A DNA stretch of 55,412 nucleotides from a virus: positions 1-55,412 of IMG/VR virus record IMGVR_UViG_3300030616_000028. One strand, written 5' to 3'. The notes under the pieces are model-generated. The model was not told the DNA's origin. It worked only from the letters and a program-made list of their open reading frames with translations, and did no database searches. Shown here in pieces: positions 8,272-15,478 of this stretch. Positions within the stretch are counted from its first letter, which is position 1, and the number at the start of each line of letters is the position of its first letter. Both the position numbers and the translations under genes were made by a program.

Positions 8272-9186
8272 ATGGCTGTCGAGAAAAAGCTGGCGCTCGC
8301 CGGAGAACCGTTCAACGCGGACAACGCGCTCATCATCGGCAACTGCGCGATCGACATCGGCACGCGGGTCATCAAGTGGTACGAGGATGATGGGTTCAGC
8401 CAGTACGACACGAACCGCTCCGTCGTGACCAGCGAGGACCTCAAGACCGGGGAGGTCAAGACTCGCGTCATCCAGGGCAAGCGGTACTCTCCGCGAGCGG
8501 GAGGGATTGGCGGAATCCGCCAGGTGTTCCTTCACCACTCGGGAGCGGACCGCGCCGACCCTGCGATCATGCGCGAGGTGCTCCACAACCAGCGCGGCCT
8601 CTCCGTGCAGTTCGCGATCGAGGACGACGGGAGGATCTATCAGTTCCTCAATGCCGTCGAGGTAGCCTGGCACGCTGGCAAGGTGCACAACCGCATCAGC
8701 GTCGGCGCCGAGTGCTGCCTCTGGCCGGACGCGGAGAAGCGACCGAACTACTACTCTGCCGCGAACAGGAAGCGCACGGGGAACCTTCCGCACAAGACGA
8801 AGGTCGAGACGCTTCAGGGGCGCAAGCGGACCGTGTTTTGCTTCCCCGCTCCCCAGGTAGAAGCCGCAGCGCGGTGGGCCGCTGGCCTCTGGGTCGCGAT
8901 CTGCATGGAGGGAGGTCGGAGGAAGGGCGACTACAACGTCGGCTTCAACCCCCCGGTCCCGCTGCAGCAGATGTTCAAGATGGCGCCGAAGTTCCCGAGG
9001 AACGTAAACGGGGAGATCCCGCGCAAGGTCTTCGGGCGACACGCGGATCACGTCGGCCTGATCGGGCACCTCCAGTGCTCGAAGCGGAAGTGGGACCCGG
9101 CCGGGTTCCCGTGGGAGGAGTACGAGCAGAGAGTCAGCCACCTGTTCTGGCAGTTCGCGGAAGGGTGGCCTATCGGAAGGAGATAG
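8272..9186 (+). CDS. N-acetylmuramoyl-L-alanine amidase (endolysin, amidase_2/PGRP fold)
   Basis: The 304-residue protein shows the T7-lysozyme-like zinc site: H88 in VFLHHSG, H266 in GHLQCSKRKWDP and D275, with K273 in the position of the catalytic lysine. WHAG at 133-136 and VQFAIEDDGRIYQF are family landmarks. It would cleave the amide bond between muramic acid and L-alanine in peptidoglycan. I chose ATG 8272 because AAGGAAGGAGG lies just upstream. The frame is open from GTG 8230, which has no good ribosome site. An extended -10-like TGGTACACT (8231-8239) lies upstream but lacks a -35. The first 80 residues are not a standard cell-wall binding domain. Confidence 0.85.
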   Translation: MAVEKKLALAGEPFNADNALIIGNCAIDIGTRVIKWYEDDGFSQYDTNRSVVTSEDLKTGEVKTRVIQGKRYSPRAGGIGGIRQVFLHHSGADRADPAIMREVLHNQRGLSVQFAIEDDGRIYQFLNAVEVAWHAGKVHNRISVGAECCLWPDAEKRPNYYSAANRKRTGNLPHKTKVETLQGRKRTVFCFPAPQVEAAARWAAGLWVAICMEGGRRKGDYNVGFNPPVPLQQMFKMAPKFPRNVNGEIPRKVFGRHADHVGLIGHLQCSKRKWDPAGFPWEEYEQRVSHLFWQFAEGWPIGRR

Positions 9187-9187
9187 C

Positions 9188-10012
9188 ATGCGACACGTTC
9201 TTACCTATGCATTCATCGGTATCGTGGCGGCAGTATTCTTGCTCGCTAGCTCGACGGATCGAGGGGAGGCAGAGACGCGCCCCTGGATGGTTGAGCGGCC
9301 CGAGCCGCCCCTGGTCTTCGACGAGCATTGCTGCTCATGCGACGAGGCTGCGGCCCTCGACCTCGAGGCCCCCGTCGAGACGGTCGAGCAGCCCGAGTAC
9401 ATGGTCAGCGAGGAGCGAATGGTCGAGGAGGTCGTGCAGCTCTGGGAGATGTGGTTCGACGATCAGAATGCCAAGGCCTCCGACCCGCGGCGCGAGGACT
9501 TCTACAGGTTCGCGGAGTACGTCGTCGAGGCAGTCCGCATGTACCAAGATGGGCCTACCGACATCGGGGGCCAACTACCCGGCGCGAAGAACGACCACCT
9601 CGTCGTCGGTTACATGATCGCGAAGGAGTCCTCGGTGACTCCCGATGCGGTCAATGATAGCGAGAACGGGCGCGGTGAGGTCTGCCTGATGCAGCTACAC
9701 GGGAAGGCCCTCGCTGGCTACGCGCCCGAGAAGGTGCTCCACAATCCCAAGCTGTGCGTCCTCCTCGGCACGCGCTGGATGACTCACTTCTTGCCGAAGT
9801 GCCAGCAGGACGGCGCGGGAGGGATCTTCGGCAGCGAGTTCGCGTGGGAGGACGCCGACTGGATCGGGCCGCTCTCGCTCTACGCTGGAGGACCGAGGGC
9901 ACAGAGGAAAGACGGAAGCTGCGCGCAGTACGGCACGATCCGCGAGAGGATCGACGCTGTGCGGTTCTACCGCAGCCGCATCGACAAGGCGCTGGAGTAT
10001 TGGGAGGAGTGA
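9188..10012 (+). CDS. membrane-anchored or exported lytic transglycosylase (SLT-like)
   Basis: This 274-residue protein starts right after the amidase stop. An N-terminal hydrophobic segment at 6-21 (TYAFIGIVAAVFLLAS) is a signal peptide or anchor. The catalytic region has GYMIAKESSVTPDAVN with E147 as the candidate catalytic glutamate, then GEVCLMQLHGKAL in place of the usual G-x-x-G-L-M-Q motif and a terminal helix with YRSRIDKAL. Such enzymes cleave the glycan strand of peptidoglycan. With the amidase it forms a two-enzyme set attacking peptide and sugar bonds. It could act in lysis or entry; its position beside the endolysin favours lysis. Confidence 0.75.
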   Translation: MRHVLTYAFIGIVAAVFLLASSTDRGEAETRPWMVERPEPPLVFDEHCCSCDEAAALDLEAPVETVEQPEYMVSEERMVEEVVQLWEMWFDDQNAKASDPRREDFYRFAEYVVEAVRMYQDGPTDIGGQLPGAKNDHLVVGYMIAKESSVTPDAVNDSENGRGEVCLMQLHGKALAGYAPEKVLHNPKLCVLLGTRWMTHFLPKCQQDGAGGIFGSEFAWEDADWIGPLSLYAGGPRAQRKDGSCAQYGTIRERIDAVRFYRSRIDKALEYWEE

Positions 10013-10013
10013 C

Positions 10014-10310
10014 GTGGCGGAAGCTCTGATCGATACCGTTGACCGCTTGCTCGAAGCTGCCCGACCAGGGGGCCTCGCGCACAGGCGCTTGCTCAAGTAC
10101 CGCGAGCAGCTCGAGCGCAACGTCTTCCTCGGCCCATCGATCCTCCGCTACATCAGGGAGCTCGTCGCGAAGATGGAGGACGACATCGAGTGCCGGTTCC
10201 TATCCGAACTCGGGCTGTGCAAGAAGACGAAGCTGACGTGCAAGCACGTCGACGACAACAGGGCGTGCAAGCTCTACGAGGCCGAGCGCCCGCACCGTAG
10301 GAGGAGATGA
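10014..10310 (+). CDS. unknown 98-residue protein
   Basis: GTG start immediately after the transglycosylase stop, preceded by GGGAGGAG. It is helical and charged, with cysteines at CRFLSELGLCKK, TCKHV and RACKLY that could form a small metal site, and it ends in an arginine run. The family is not recognised. The 4-base overlap with the next gene suggests coupled translation. Confidence 0.5.
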   Translation: MAEALIDTVDRLLEAARPGGLAHRRLLKYREQLERNVFLGPSILRYIRELVAKMEDDIECRFLSELGLCKKTKLTCKHVDDNRACKLYEAERPHRRRR

Positions 10311-10687
10311 TGGCAACGAAGCAGAAGACCGTGATCGGGATCTACCGACACGATGCCGCAGCGAAGGACGGGGAGGGTGCCTCGCGCATGGTGGAGCGCG
10401 TCGAGATCGATATTCCTGTGGACGAGTTCACGCGGAAGAAGGGATGGAAGGATCGCGTTCGGGAGGAGGCGGCGAAGCGCGGCTTCAACGTGCTCGCCGT
10501 GAGTGCCGTTCACAGCGGCGCCGACCTCGACGTGAACATCACGATGACCGTGGACAAGAAGCCGACCTCGTTCGGTCAGCGCCGTCGTGCCGTGACCCGT
10601 GGCGGTCGTCCTGTCGACGGCCCGATCAAGACCGGCAAGACGATGGCTGCGAAGCGAAGGGCGGCGCGCGAGACGCCGGAACGCTGA
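10307..10687 (+). CDS. unknown basic protein
   Basis: 126 residues, starting at an ATGATG that overlaps the previous stop. Residues 8-90 read like a compact alpha/beta fold (TVIGIYRHDA, VERVEIDIPVDEF, LAVSAVHSGADLDVNITMTV). The C-terminal third is strongly basic (GQRRRAVTRGG, AAKRRAARETPER), suggesting nucleic-acid contact. No family is recognised. Confidence 0.5.
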   Translation: MMATKQKTVIGIYRHDAAAKDGEGASRMVERVEIDIPVDEFTRKKGWKDRVREEAAKRGFNVLAVSAVHSGADLDVNITMTVDKKPTSFGQRRRAVTRGGRPVDGPIKTGKTMAAKRRAARETPER

Positions 10688-11499
10688 TGGACTGGCTCGA
10701 CCTATTCTCCTCGGAGGAGTACGAGTTGCCCGCCGAGATGGCACCTGGCGATCAGTTCGTCGGCGGCGCTGGATTCCCCGACGCAACGGTCAGGTCCTCT
10801 GAGTTGCTCTACCCTCGACGGACTCTCGTGCAGCGTGCCGACCTCGACGTCACTGACGGAGTGGGGGAGAAGCAGCAGAAGATCCGCGTGTACCGTACCC
10901 TCGTCGAGCTGGAGGACGGAGAGATCGTCGAGGTGAACCGCCGCGCTGTGCCTGGGGCCGAGGAGGAGTCTGCCGACGAGAGCCGCTGTGCGGCCTGTCT
11001 CGAGGAGATACCCGAGGGGCAAGCGGTCATCCACGACGGGAAGGCGTACCACCGTCGCTGCATGGGAGGAGAGGATGATGCTGATGATTCTGATCGGAGG
11101 ACTCGGGCTGGTGCTCGTAGTCATCGCCCTCGGAGATCTCGCGAAGACGGGGATGGACAAGAGGGGAATGGAGCACCACCCGCGACTCAAGCGCCGAGGA
11201 CGATAACGCGGACCAGGAGCGACGATGGGATCTCCGTGTCGCACCTCGTCTCCGTAGTCGAGATCGACGATGACCGCGAGGCCGTCACGCTCTGGGCGCG
11301 GGAGTACGGAGCGCGGAGTGGAACCGTCGTCGGCCGCTGGCCGAGTGGACTCTTCAACGGCGAGCTACCGATGGACCACGACGTCAAGTACATCGACGAG
11401 AAGTTCTACGCATCGGACGGCCTGGTCACGGCCTCGGATCTGCGGATCTGGAACAGGCTATACAAGGCTGCGATGCGCGAGCTGCGCCCGGTGCGATAG
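10687..11499 (+). CDS. unknown protein with central treble-clef zinc motif
   Basis: The ATG overlaps the upstream stop by one base. The 270-residue frame has three parts: an N-terminal region, a zinc-knuckle-like CAACLEEIPEGQAVIHDG...HRRCM at about 100-129, and a folded-looking C-terminal domain (HLVSVVEIDDDREAVTLW to the end). Between them, residues ~130-180 are a low-complexity Arg/Asp/Gly stretch (DRRTRAGARSHRPRRS) that looks like out-of-frame translation, and exactly there a second frame encodes a small membrane protein (11075-11206). Either this is one protein with a disordered linker, or a frameshift or lost stop merged two genes. In the latter case the downstream gene would begin near GTG 11236. 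Confidence 0.45.
   Translation: MDWLDLFSSEEYELPAEMAPGDQFVGGAGFPDATVRSSELLYPRRTLVQRADLDVTDGVGEKQQKIRVYRTLVELEDGEIVEVNRRAVPGAEEESADESRCAACLEEIPEGQAVIHDGKAYHRRCMGGEDDADDSDRRTRAGARSHRPRRSREDGDGQEGNGAPPATQAPRTITRTRSDDGISVSHLVSVVEIDDDREAVTLWAREYGARSGTVVGRWPSGLFNGELPMDHDVKYIDEKFYASDGLVTASDLRIWNRLYKAAMRELRPVR
11075..11206 (+). CDS. nested small single-pass membrane protein (candidate)
   Basis: A 43-residue frame lies entirely inside 10687-11499 in another reading frame. It begins ATGATG right behind GGGAGGAGAGG, one of the better ribosome sites in the region. The product is MMLMILIGGLGLVLVVIALG followed by a basic, charged tail (DLAKTGMDKRGMEHHP...LKRRGR), a classical one-helix membrane protein with positive-inside tail. 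It lies in the lysis neighbourhood, so a holin, antiholin or regulator is possible. The short length makes coding status uncertain. Confidence 0.4.
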   Translation: MMLMILIGGLGLVLVVIALGDLAKTGMDKRGMEHHPRLKRRGR

Positions 11500-11526
11500 C
11501 GCACGGGCCGGAAGGGGTTGAAGTAG

Positions 11527-12027
11527 ATGGCAATCAAGGACGACATCATCGCTGCGATCCAAGCAGTCGCAGACGCCTCGGGGAGCGGCAACATCAGGAT
11601 CTCGCTCGGCGCTCCAGGCGACCACGTTGAGAACAGCATCGGGGAGACACAGCCGACCGGGGCCGCGTGGCTCCCAGAGCCGAAGACCTGGCCCGTCATC
11701 ATCGAGGGCATCGCGGAGTGGCTCACCGCACAGAACGTCGGCGGTCCTCCGAAGTTCATGACCGTGCAGCAGCGGTCTACGAGCGGGAACGTCAACAGCG
11801 GAGTCGACCTCGTCGAGTTGACGGCCGCGGGCATCACCGTGAGCCTCCCAGATCCGACGAGCATCCCGCCATACACCAAGGTCGTAGCCAAGAGCAAAGG
11901 ACACGCGGGGAACTTCGTCAACGTGCAGGGAGGAGCGAACATCGACGCCGGTCCCATCATGGGATTCGGAGCACCGTACGATGCGCTTCGCTTCTACTCC
12001 GACGGGACGCAATGGTGGACGTGGTGA
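11527..12027 (+). CDS. putative virion-associated protein with a tail-fibre-like C-terminus
   Basis: 166 residues, with a weak upstream ribosome site. The C-terminal half alternates short strands and polar turns, ending in AGPIMGFGAPYDALRFYSDG then TQWWTW. An ending of the type (x)YxSxxFxSDGTxWxx is common at the C-terminus of phage structural and fibre proteins, where it forms a beta-stranded tip. The N-terminus is a short helix (DDIIAAIQAVADA). The neighbouring lysis genes do not explain it. The exact role is unknown. Confidence 0.45.
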   Translation: MAIKDDIIAAIQAVADASGSGNIRISLGAPGDHVENSIGETQPTGAAWLPEPKTWPVIIEGIAEWLTAQNVGGPPKFMTVQQRSTSGNVNSGVDLVELTAAGITVSLPDPTSIPPYTKVVAKSKGHAGNFVNVQGGANIDAGPIMGFGAPYDALRFYSDGTQWWTW

Positions 12028-12686
12028 GCCTCGCAAAGTCCAAACCGTTCCGCTCTCGTGCCTTCCTCCGCTTTTGCCACGAGTTCATGGCGCCAGCTCC
12101 GTGCTGCGTCTGCGAGCAGCGCCCGTGGGTACAGCTCCACCACTTCGGGGATGACGGAGGGAAGGGAATGAAGCCGAGCGACACGTCCTCGGCGCGGGTC
12201 TGCGTGGAGTGCCACAGCAAGTACGACCTGAAGCGGAGAGGCCTCATCAAGTCGGGGTACGAGGACGTGCTGGATCGCTTTCAGCACGACGCGCTCATCC
12301 TCCTTCGGGAGTACGTGCGGCACCTGGAGTCGTACAAGCGTAGGAGCCTACCCGCAGAGCGGTGCGGCGGGTGCGCGTTCTGTCGAGACGGTGAGTGCGA
12401 AGCGAAGCTCGAGCACGTCGAGCCACCGAACGAGTGCGCCCTCGATGAGCTGAACATCTGGCTCGTCACGGAGGCCCAAGGCCTCGGTCCAGATGAGCAG
12501 CGAGACTGGCTGCTATCCTGGTCCAACCGGCGCTCGGCCAACGTGCTCTCGTTCCTCGCGGAGCCGATGCTGGAGATCGCCACGGAGACGAGCGACGAGT
12601 CCTCGCGCTTCGTAGCCAAGCGCGCGCTGCGGACAGCGTGCCTGGGAGGGGCAGATGGGAAAGACGAAGATCGATTGGTGCGATGA
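12024..12686 (+). CDS. HNH-like (DUF968-type) putative nuclease
   Basis: I chose the GTG at 12024, which makes a GTGA overlap with the previous stop. An ATG at 12012 is equally in frame. The N-terminal part has CCVCEQRPWVQLHHFGDD, then SSARVCVECHSKYD: two CxxC pairs flanking an HH, the pattern of a DUF968/HNH-type fold. A further cysteine cluster (CGGCAFCRDGEC) follows near the middle. Phage members of this fold are thought to act as endonucleases or resolvases. The C-terminal helical region is not recognised. The 3' end overlaps the next gene by 32 bases. Confidence 0.5.
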   Translation: MSLAKSKPFRSRAFLRFCHEFMAPAPCCVCEQRPWVQLHHFGDDGGKGMKPSDTSSARVCVECHSKYDLKRRGLIKSGYEDVLDRFQHDALILLREYVRHLESYKRRSLPAERCGGCAFCRDGECEAKLEHVEPPNECALDELNIWLVTEAQGLGPDEQRDWLLSWSNRRSANVLSFLAEPMLEIATETSDESSRFVAKRALRTACLGGADGKDEDRLVR

Positions 12687-13545
12687 GAGCATCAACTTCA
12701 TAACCGGGTGCAAGCACGGGTGCGAGTTCTGCTACGCGAAGCGCACCGCAGAGCGAAACGCCCGCATGGGATCGAAGCGGTACGTCGACGCACAGGAGTA
12801 CGGAGGCCACCCGTTTCGGCCGACCTACCACCACGACATCATGGAGCGCGAGCTCGCTCGTCTCTCGCGTGCGACCAGGCCGCGCGTGGTCTTCATTGGG
12901 TCCATGTCGGACCCGGCGCAGAACGCCGACTGGATGTACCTCGACGGCACGGGGAGAGGAGGCGGGCACCAGCTCGCAGGATCGGTCTGGGTGCAGGAGA
13001 TGATCGCGGCGTTCGCGCGGAGGCTCCCGAAGCACACGTTCATTCTGCTGACGAAGGCCCCGAAGAACCTGATCTCGGGGTGGCCCAGCAACGTCGTCGT
13101 CGGGACCAGCGTCACGAGCAACATGGATGCCAGCCGCGTGATGGACCTCCGTGCCAGCGTGGTGAGGCCGCGGTACGACGAGGCGGGACAGATCATCGAG
13201 GGCAGTGAACCGAGGCCACCGTTGCTCTGCGCCAGCGTGGAGCCGCTGCTCGATCCCGACTTCGCTGAGGACACGTTCCTCGAGGGGTTGGACTGGGTGA
13301 TCGTCGGCGCTCAGACCGGTCCGAAGGCGAGGCTCGGACGCGTCACCGGCTGGGAGCGAGACGAGCATGGCGTGGCCCACGACAAGACCGCGGGGCAGTT
13401 TATCGCCGGCGCCGCGAAGCGGATCGTCGAGTGGTGCGCGCCGCGTGGTGTGCCGTGCTTCGTCAAGGAAAACCTGACCCGGATCGAGCCGGGCTACAAC
13501 TGGCCGCACCAATACCCAGCGGCTTTCGAAGGGAGAGGAAGATGA
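12655..13545 (+). CDS. phage Gp37/Gp68 family (DUF5131) protein, radical-SAM-like
   Basis: This 296-residue protein opens with TKIDWCDESINFITGCKHGC and continues EFCYAKR. C19, C23 and C26 form a C-x3-C-x2-C motif followed by Y-A, the signature of the Gp37/Gp68 family, which resembles radical SAM enzymes. Further family landmarks are VVFIGSMSDP, FILLTKAP, VGTSVTS, SVEPLL, DWVIVGAQTG and GVPCFVKE. The substrate is unknown in the family. The cluster motif suggests an iron-sulphur enzyme. It starts with GGGGCAG-ATG inside the end of the HNH-like gene. Confidence 0.85.
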   Translation: MGKTKIDWCDESINFITGCKHGCEFCYAKRTAERNARMGSKRYVDAQEYGGHPFRPTYHHDIMERELARLSRATRPRVVFIGSMSDPAQNADWMYLDGTGRGGGHQLAGSVWVQEMIAAFARRLPKHTFILLTKAPKNLISGWPSNVVVGTSVTSNMDASRVMDLRASVVRPRYDEAGQIIEGSEPRPPLLCASVEPLLDPDFAEDTFLEGLDWVIVGAQTGPKARLGRVTGWERDEHGVAHDKTAGQFIAGAAKRIVEWCAPRGVPCFVKENLTRIEPGYNWPHQYPAAFEGRGR

Positions 13546-13934
13546 CCGAGAAAGACAGAGCCGTGCTGGCCCACGCCTACGAGAAGAAGTGGCACGAGAG
13601 CAAGAAGTTCGTAGCGTTCCTCCTGATGGAACTGCTCCTCGCAGCGATGGCGATCATCGCGCTGTTCACGCAGCCGCAACTCGGCTGGCCCCTCGCCGCG
13701 TTCATGCTCGGCGTCGTCATCACGATGGGCTGCATCGCCCTCGTGTTCAACGGCTTCCAGGCGAAGCTCGACATGTACGTCCGCGCGATGGCTCTGACGG
13801 GAGGAGTCCCGAGGGAGATCAACAAGCGCATGGAGATCGTGCCGCCTCCGAAGGACGTGAAGCCGACGCTCGCAGATCCGACTGTTATCAGCGAGAGGCC
13901 ATTTGCTGGGCCTCCAGATGAGGAGGAGATCTGA
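13542..13934 (+). CDS. two-helix membrane protein, holin candidate
   Basis: 130 residues. The ATG overlaps the preceding stop and follows GGGAGAGGAAG. Two hydrophobic segments are clear: about 22-40 (FVAFLLMELLLAAMAIIALF) and about 48-67 (LAAFMLGVVITMGCIALVF). They are separated by a short TQPQLGW loop, with a charged N-terminus and a long hydrophilic C-terminus. Small phage proteins with this topology beside lysis genes are often class II holins, and the two genes that follow are spanin-like. No holin family is recognised from sequence alone. Confidence 0.5.
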   Translation: MTEKDRAVLAHAYEKKWHESKKFVAFLLMELLLAAMAIIALFTQPQLGWPLAAFMLGVVITMGCIALVFNGFQAKLDMYVRAMALTGGVPREINKRMEIVPPPKDVKPTLADPTVISERPFAGPPDEEEI

Positions 13935-14338
13935 TGTGGTGGATACCGAGCTGGAAGCTACTCAAGGACGCGTGGCCAGCCTTCGCCCTGGTCGGCGGCG
14001 CGATCCTCGTCGTCGTTCTCGGCGTAGTCTTCGGCGCGTCTCGCTGTGCCTCGACGCCCGAGCCGCTGCCCCAGCCCGACTACTTCGACGACGTGAAGCA
14101 GCAGATCCTCAACGACGTGGCTGCGGCCGAGAAGGAACGCGCCGAGAGGATCGCCGCGCTGGAGGCAGAGCTGTTCCAGTTGCGAGATGAGATCGCCGCG
14201 CTCGACGAGGAAATCGAGCGCAGCGTACAGGAGAGGAAGGAGATTCACCATGCGCTCAGCAATGCTCGTTCTATTCGTGACATCGATCGCATTCTCAAGC
14301 GCGGTATCCCAGGCGTCAGCGGACGAGCCGACGAGTAG
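13934..14338 (+). CDS. membrane-anchored coiled-coil protein, inner-membrane spanin (Rz)-like
   Basis: The 134-residue product has one N-terminal transmembrane segment (about 17-37, AFALVGGAILVVVLGVVFGA) and a heptad-rich coiled coil from about 52 to 115 (NDVAAAEKERAERIAALEAE, then LFQLRDEIAALDEEIE). This is the topology of Rz i-spanins. The next gene starts 89 bases before this one ends, in the +1 frame, and encodes an exported protein, recalling the overlapping Rz/Rz1 pair. C38-like cysteine SRCAS after the helix is not a lipobox. Context after a holin candidate supports a late lysis role. Confidence 0.5.
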   Translation: MWWIPSWKLLKDAWPAFALVGGAILVVVLGVVFGASRCASTPEPLPQPDYFDDVKQQILNDVAAAEKERAERIAALEAELFQLRDEIAALDEEIERSVQERKEIHHALSNARSIRDIDRILKRGIPGVSGRADE

Positions 14339-14804
14339 CGAGGAGGCCTCCGAGGGCCAGGACCGCGTTCGCCCCGAGCACCTGATCGATGTGCCTCTGG
14401 GCATCATCTTGGAGCCGCGCGATGGGCAGGGCCGTCGCACCGTCTTCCGTCCCGAGCAGGAGTACAAGTGCTTCGCCGTGGAGGAGTGGTCGGCGATGGG
14501 CAATCTCATCACGGACTACCGCTGGCTTTGGTACTACGCGATCCGCATGGAGACGAAGGTTAAGCTGCACGAGCAGGAGATCACAAACCTCCAGCTACAG
14601 CTTCACGTCTTCGAGGAAGCGCACGACTCGACGCAGCGTGGCCTTGAGTCGATGACCGCGCTGCTCGACAAGGAGCATGACGCGCGGCTCCGTGCGACGT
14701 CGACGCGGACGCTGGAGCTTTGGGGGTGGAGGATCGGGACCGTCATCGGACTGGTCGCAGCGGGAGCCTTCGGCGCCGCGTGGGGAGTGGAGCGAGGACG
14801 ATGA
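14250..14804 (+). CDS. exported protein with C-terminal membrane helix, possible spanin partner
   Basis: ATG 14250 follows AGGAGAGGAAGGAG inside the preceding gene. The 184-residue product has a signal peptide (MRSAMLVLFVTSIAFSSAVS, cleavage likely after QASA), a mostly helical middle with coiled-coil tendency (HEQEITNLQLQLHVFEEAHD) and a C-terminal transmembrane segment near 158-178 (WRIGTVIGLVAAGAFGAAWG). Signal plus C-terminal anchor resembles unimolecular spanins, but no lipobox cysteine is present. The overlap with the Rz-like gene favours a paired function. An unrelated envelope protein is possible. Confidence 0.45.
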   Translation: MRSAMLVLFVTSIAFSSAVSQASADEPTSSEEASEGQDRVRPEHLIDVPLGIILEPRDGQGRRTVFRPEQEYKCFAVEEWSAMGNLITDYRWLWYYAIRMETKVKLHEQEITNLQLQLHVFEEAHDSTQRGLESMTALLDKEHDARLRATSTRTLELWGWRIGTVIGLVAAGAFGAAWGVERGR

Positions 14805-15478
14805 AATATTGGGAGCGAGTCGAGGAGGGTTTCAACCGCGACGGCGTTGCGACCCTGACCCACAAATACACGATCGAGGACCGCGAGAGTCATCAGCACG
14901 ACTTCTACCTCAAGATCGGCTGGTGGAGAGGAAGGCCGATCTGGGTAGACGTCACGAAGGCCAGGCACTCCAGCGAGGGACTCAGCGACACGTTCGACGT
15001 GCCGTCCTCGGCGCTTCCTCTCATCGTAGATCTGCGGAGGCGTCTCATCGACCTGACGCGCTCGTCTCTCGAATTGATCTGCCGCGAGGCCTCACTACTA
15101 CTCTCGACGCGGCGGTGCTCTCTCGAGGAGATTGCCGAGCTTTGGCGAGTCGTGAAGACCGAGCCGGCAGGACACTGCGAACAGGCGAAGGACCCCAACA
15201 CGGGGACCAGGGTTTCGGGTCCGGTCGATGCCGCTGCGAAGCTGATTCAGTTGAAGCAGAAGGAGTGGGAAAAGAAGATGGCACACACGTACACGGAGGA
15301 GCAGATCGAGCAGCTCCTCGAAGACTGTCGCCAGGCGGCGGAGGACCGCCCCGACGAGTTCACGGCCTGGGAGCTTCAGTTCATTGAGGACGCGGCGGAC
15401 GCGAACGAGACGACGCATCTGACCGAGGCCCAGGTCGAGAAGCTCGAACAGATCTGGGAGGAGCGAGAGTGTGGTTGA
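14801..15478 (+). CDS. TSCPD-like domain protein with charged C-terminus
   Basis: ATG 14801 overlaps the previous stop (ATGA). Residues 20-135 show ...DFYLKIGWWRGRPIWVDVTK, SSALPLIVDLRRRLIDLTRS, SLEEIAELWRVVKTEPAGHC and VSGPVDAAAKLI. The order of strand, helix, S-x-x-x-x-L, E-L and P-x-G-x-C resembles the TSCPD domain found in some ribonucleotide reductases and in stand-alone phage proteins. The last ~75 residues, beginning MAHTYTEEQIEQLLEDC, are acidic and helical and might also be made separately from the internal ATG near 15279. Function is unknown. Confidence 0.45.
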   Translation: MKYWERVEEGFNRDGVATLTHKYTIEDRESHQHDFYLKIGWWRGRPIWVDVTKARHSSEGLSDTFDVPSSALPLIVDLRRRLIDLTRSSLELICREASLLLSTRRCSLEEIAELWRVVKTEPAGHCEQAKDPNTGTRVSGPVDAAAKLIQLKQKEWEKKMAHTYTEEQIEQLLEDCRQAAEDRPDEFTAWELQFIEDAADANETTHLTEAQVEKLEQIWEERECG

